Below, one piece after another: positions 63,870 to 64,000 of a DNA stretch of 64,000 nt. Below the pieces are notes generated by a model that worked only from the letters and a program-made list of their open reading frames with translations, was not told the DNA's origin and did no database searches. How positions within the stretch are numbered: position 1 is the stretch's first letter; every line of letters begins with the position of its first letter. Both the position numbers and the translations under genes were made by a program. This stretch comes from Actinomycetota bacterium (GTDB taxonomy: Bacteria; Actinomycetota; Actinomycetes; Propionibacteriales; Nocardioidaceae). The DNA lies in contig WLJH01000008.1 in the NCBI GenBank assembly GCA_009701885.1, positions 1 through 64,000 of the forward strand. Reading direction: 5' to 3'.

Positions 63870-64000
63870 GTGGCAGCACACCACCGGGTCGCCGTCGTCA
63901 CCGACTCCACCGCCAGCCTCCCCGAGGAGGTGGCGGCCGAGCACGGGGTCGTCGTCGTGCCGCTGCAGGTCGTCATCGGCGCCGAGGTGCTCGACGAGGG
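63870..64000 (+). CDS. DegV family fatty-acid-binding protein, 3' cut by the window
   Basis: Begins with GTG 63870, 5 bp after the leuS stop: MAAHHRVAVVTDSTASLPEE, then HGVVVVPLQVVIGAEVLDEG to the window end, the typical DegV N-terminus (VTDSTASLP). DegV proteins bind fatty acids, in Firmicutes as FakB subunits of a fatty-acid kinase; in actinobacteria the role is less clear. The first 43 codons are seen. Probably co-transcribed with leuS. Confidence 0.82.
   Translation, partial: MAAHHRVAVVTDSTASLPEEVAAEHGVVVVPLQVVIGAEVLDE

Overview
The window is a very GC-rich, gene-dense actinobacterial chromosome segment. It carries NucS-type mismatch repair, the GlgE glycogen/alpha-glucan operon, a GpgP-like phosphatase after nadD-rsfS, CGNR and DivIVA/Scy-like proteins, an F420-type (LLM) oxidoreductase and the ethylmalonyl-CoA (EMC) pathway. 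Gene content and style fit a Nocardioidaceae-like (Nocardioides-type) organism; that assignment is inference. I see no mobile elements, no CRISPR array and no rRNA. No stretch over 300 bases lacks a gene.

Layout. 1-8.2 kb: the 3' part of ethylmalonyl-CoA mutase, a secreted hydrolase-fold protein lacking two triad residues, DUF952 plus nucS, an alanine/glycine symporter with a GNAT, and a double-headed 3-hydroxyacyl-CoA dehydrogenase. 8.2-16.4 kb: a Gly-rich membrane protein, a stand-alone receiver, a GH114-like glycosidase, a CGNR regulator divergent from an EamA exporter, a DUF998 protein, a second EamA exporter, an AI-2E family permease and a long coiled-coil DivIVA/Scy-like protein. 16.5-22.1 kb: crotonyl-CoA carboxylase/reductase, methylmalonyl/ethylmalonyl-CoA epimerase, acetyl-CoA acetyltransferase, MeaB and a CoA-transferase. 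With ecm (1), the dehydrogenase (6.4 kb), a crotonase (41 kb) and etfBA (42.5 kb), these account for much of acetyl-CoA assimilation through the EMC route and for acyl-CoA oxidation. 22.2-24.8 kb: a thioredoxin-TPR protein, a CysZ/EI24 protein and a GNAT-Nudix fusion. 24.8-40.9 kb: alpha-glucan metabolism (glgE-treS-mak-glgB operon, glgP, glgX), interrupted by a large secreted M36 metalloprotease. 41-47.8 kb: crotonase, etfBA, proA, a 49-residue membrane peptide, nadD-rsfS-gpgP and tRNA-Ala(GGC). 47.8-61.2 kb: accessory metabolism (GlcD-like oxidase, ABM monooxygenase, hexapeptide acyltransferase, Baeyer-Villiger monooxygenase plus acetoacetate decarboxylase with a divergent AraC, PhoX, SDR, rhomboid, a frameshifted crotonase, MFS, LLM oxidoreductase). 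61.2-64 kb: leuS behind a leucine leader peptide and terminator (attenuator), then the start of a DegV protein.

Expression style. Many genes have a TANNNT -10 hexamer 6-8 nt before the start codon, implying leaderless mRNAs. Operon partners overlap by ATGA or GTGA almost everywhere. The regulatory signals I would look at first are the leuS attenuator, the control region between the M36 protease and glgP (three 11-bp GTnAC repeats plus a LacI-like palindrome), a shared TTACCGA element before ccr and the double dehydrogenase, and a tandem DosR-like box at 50.1 kb.
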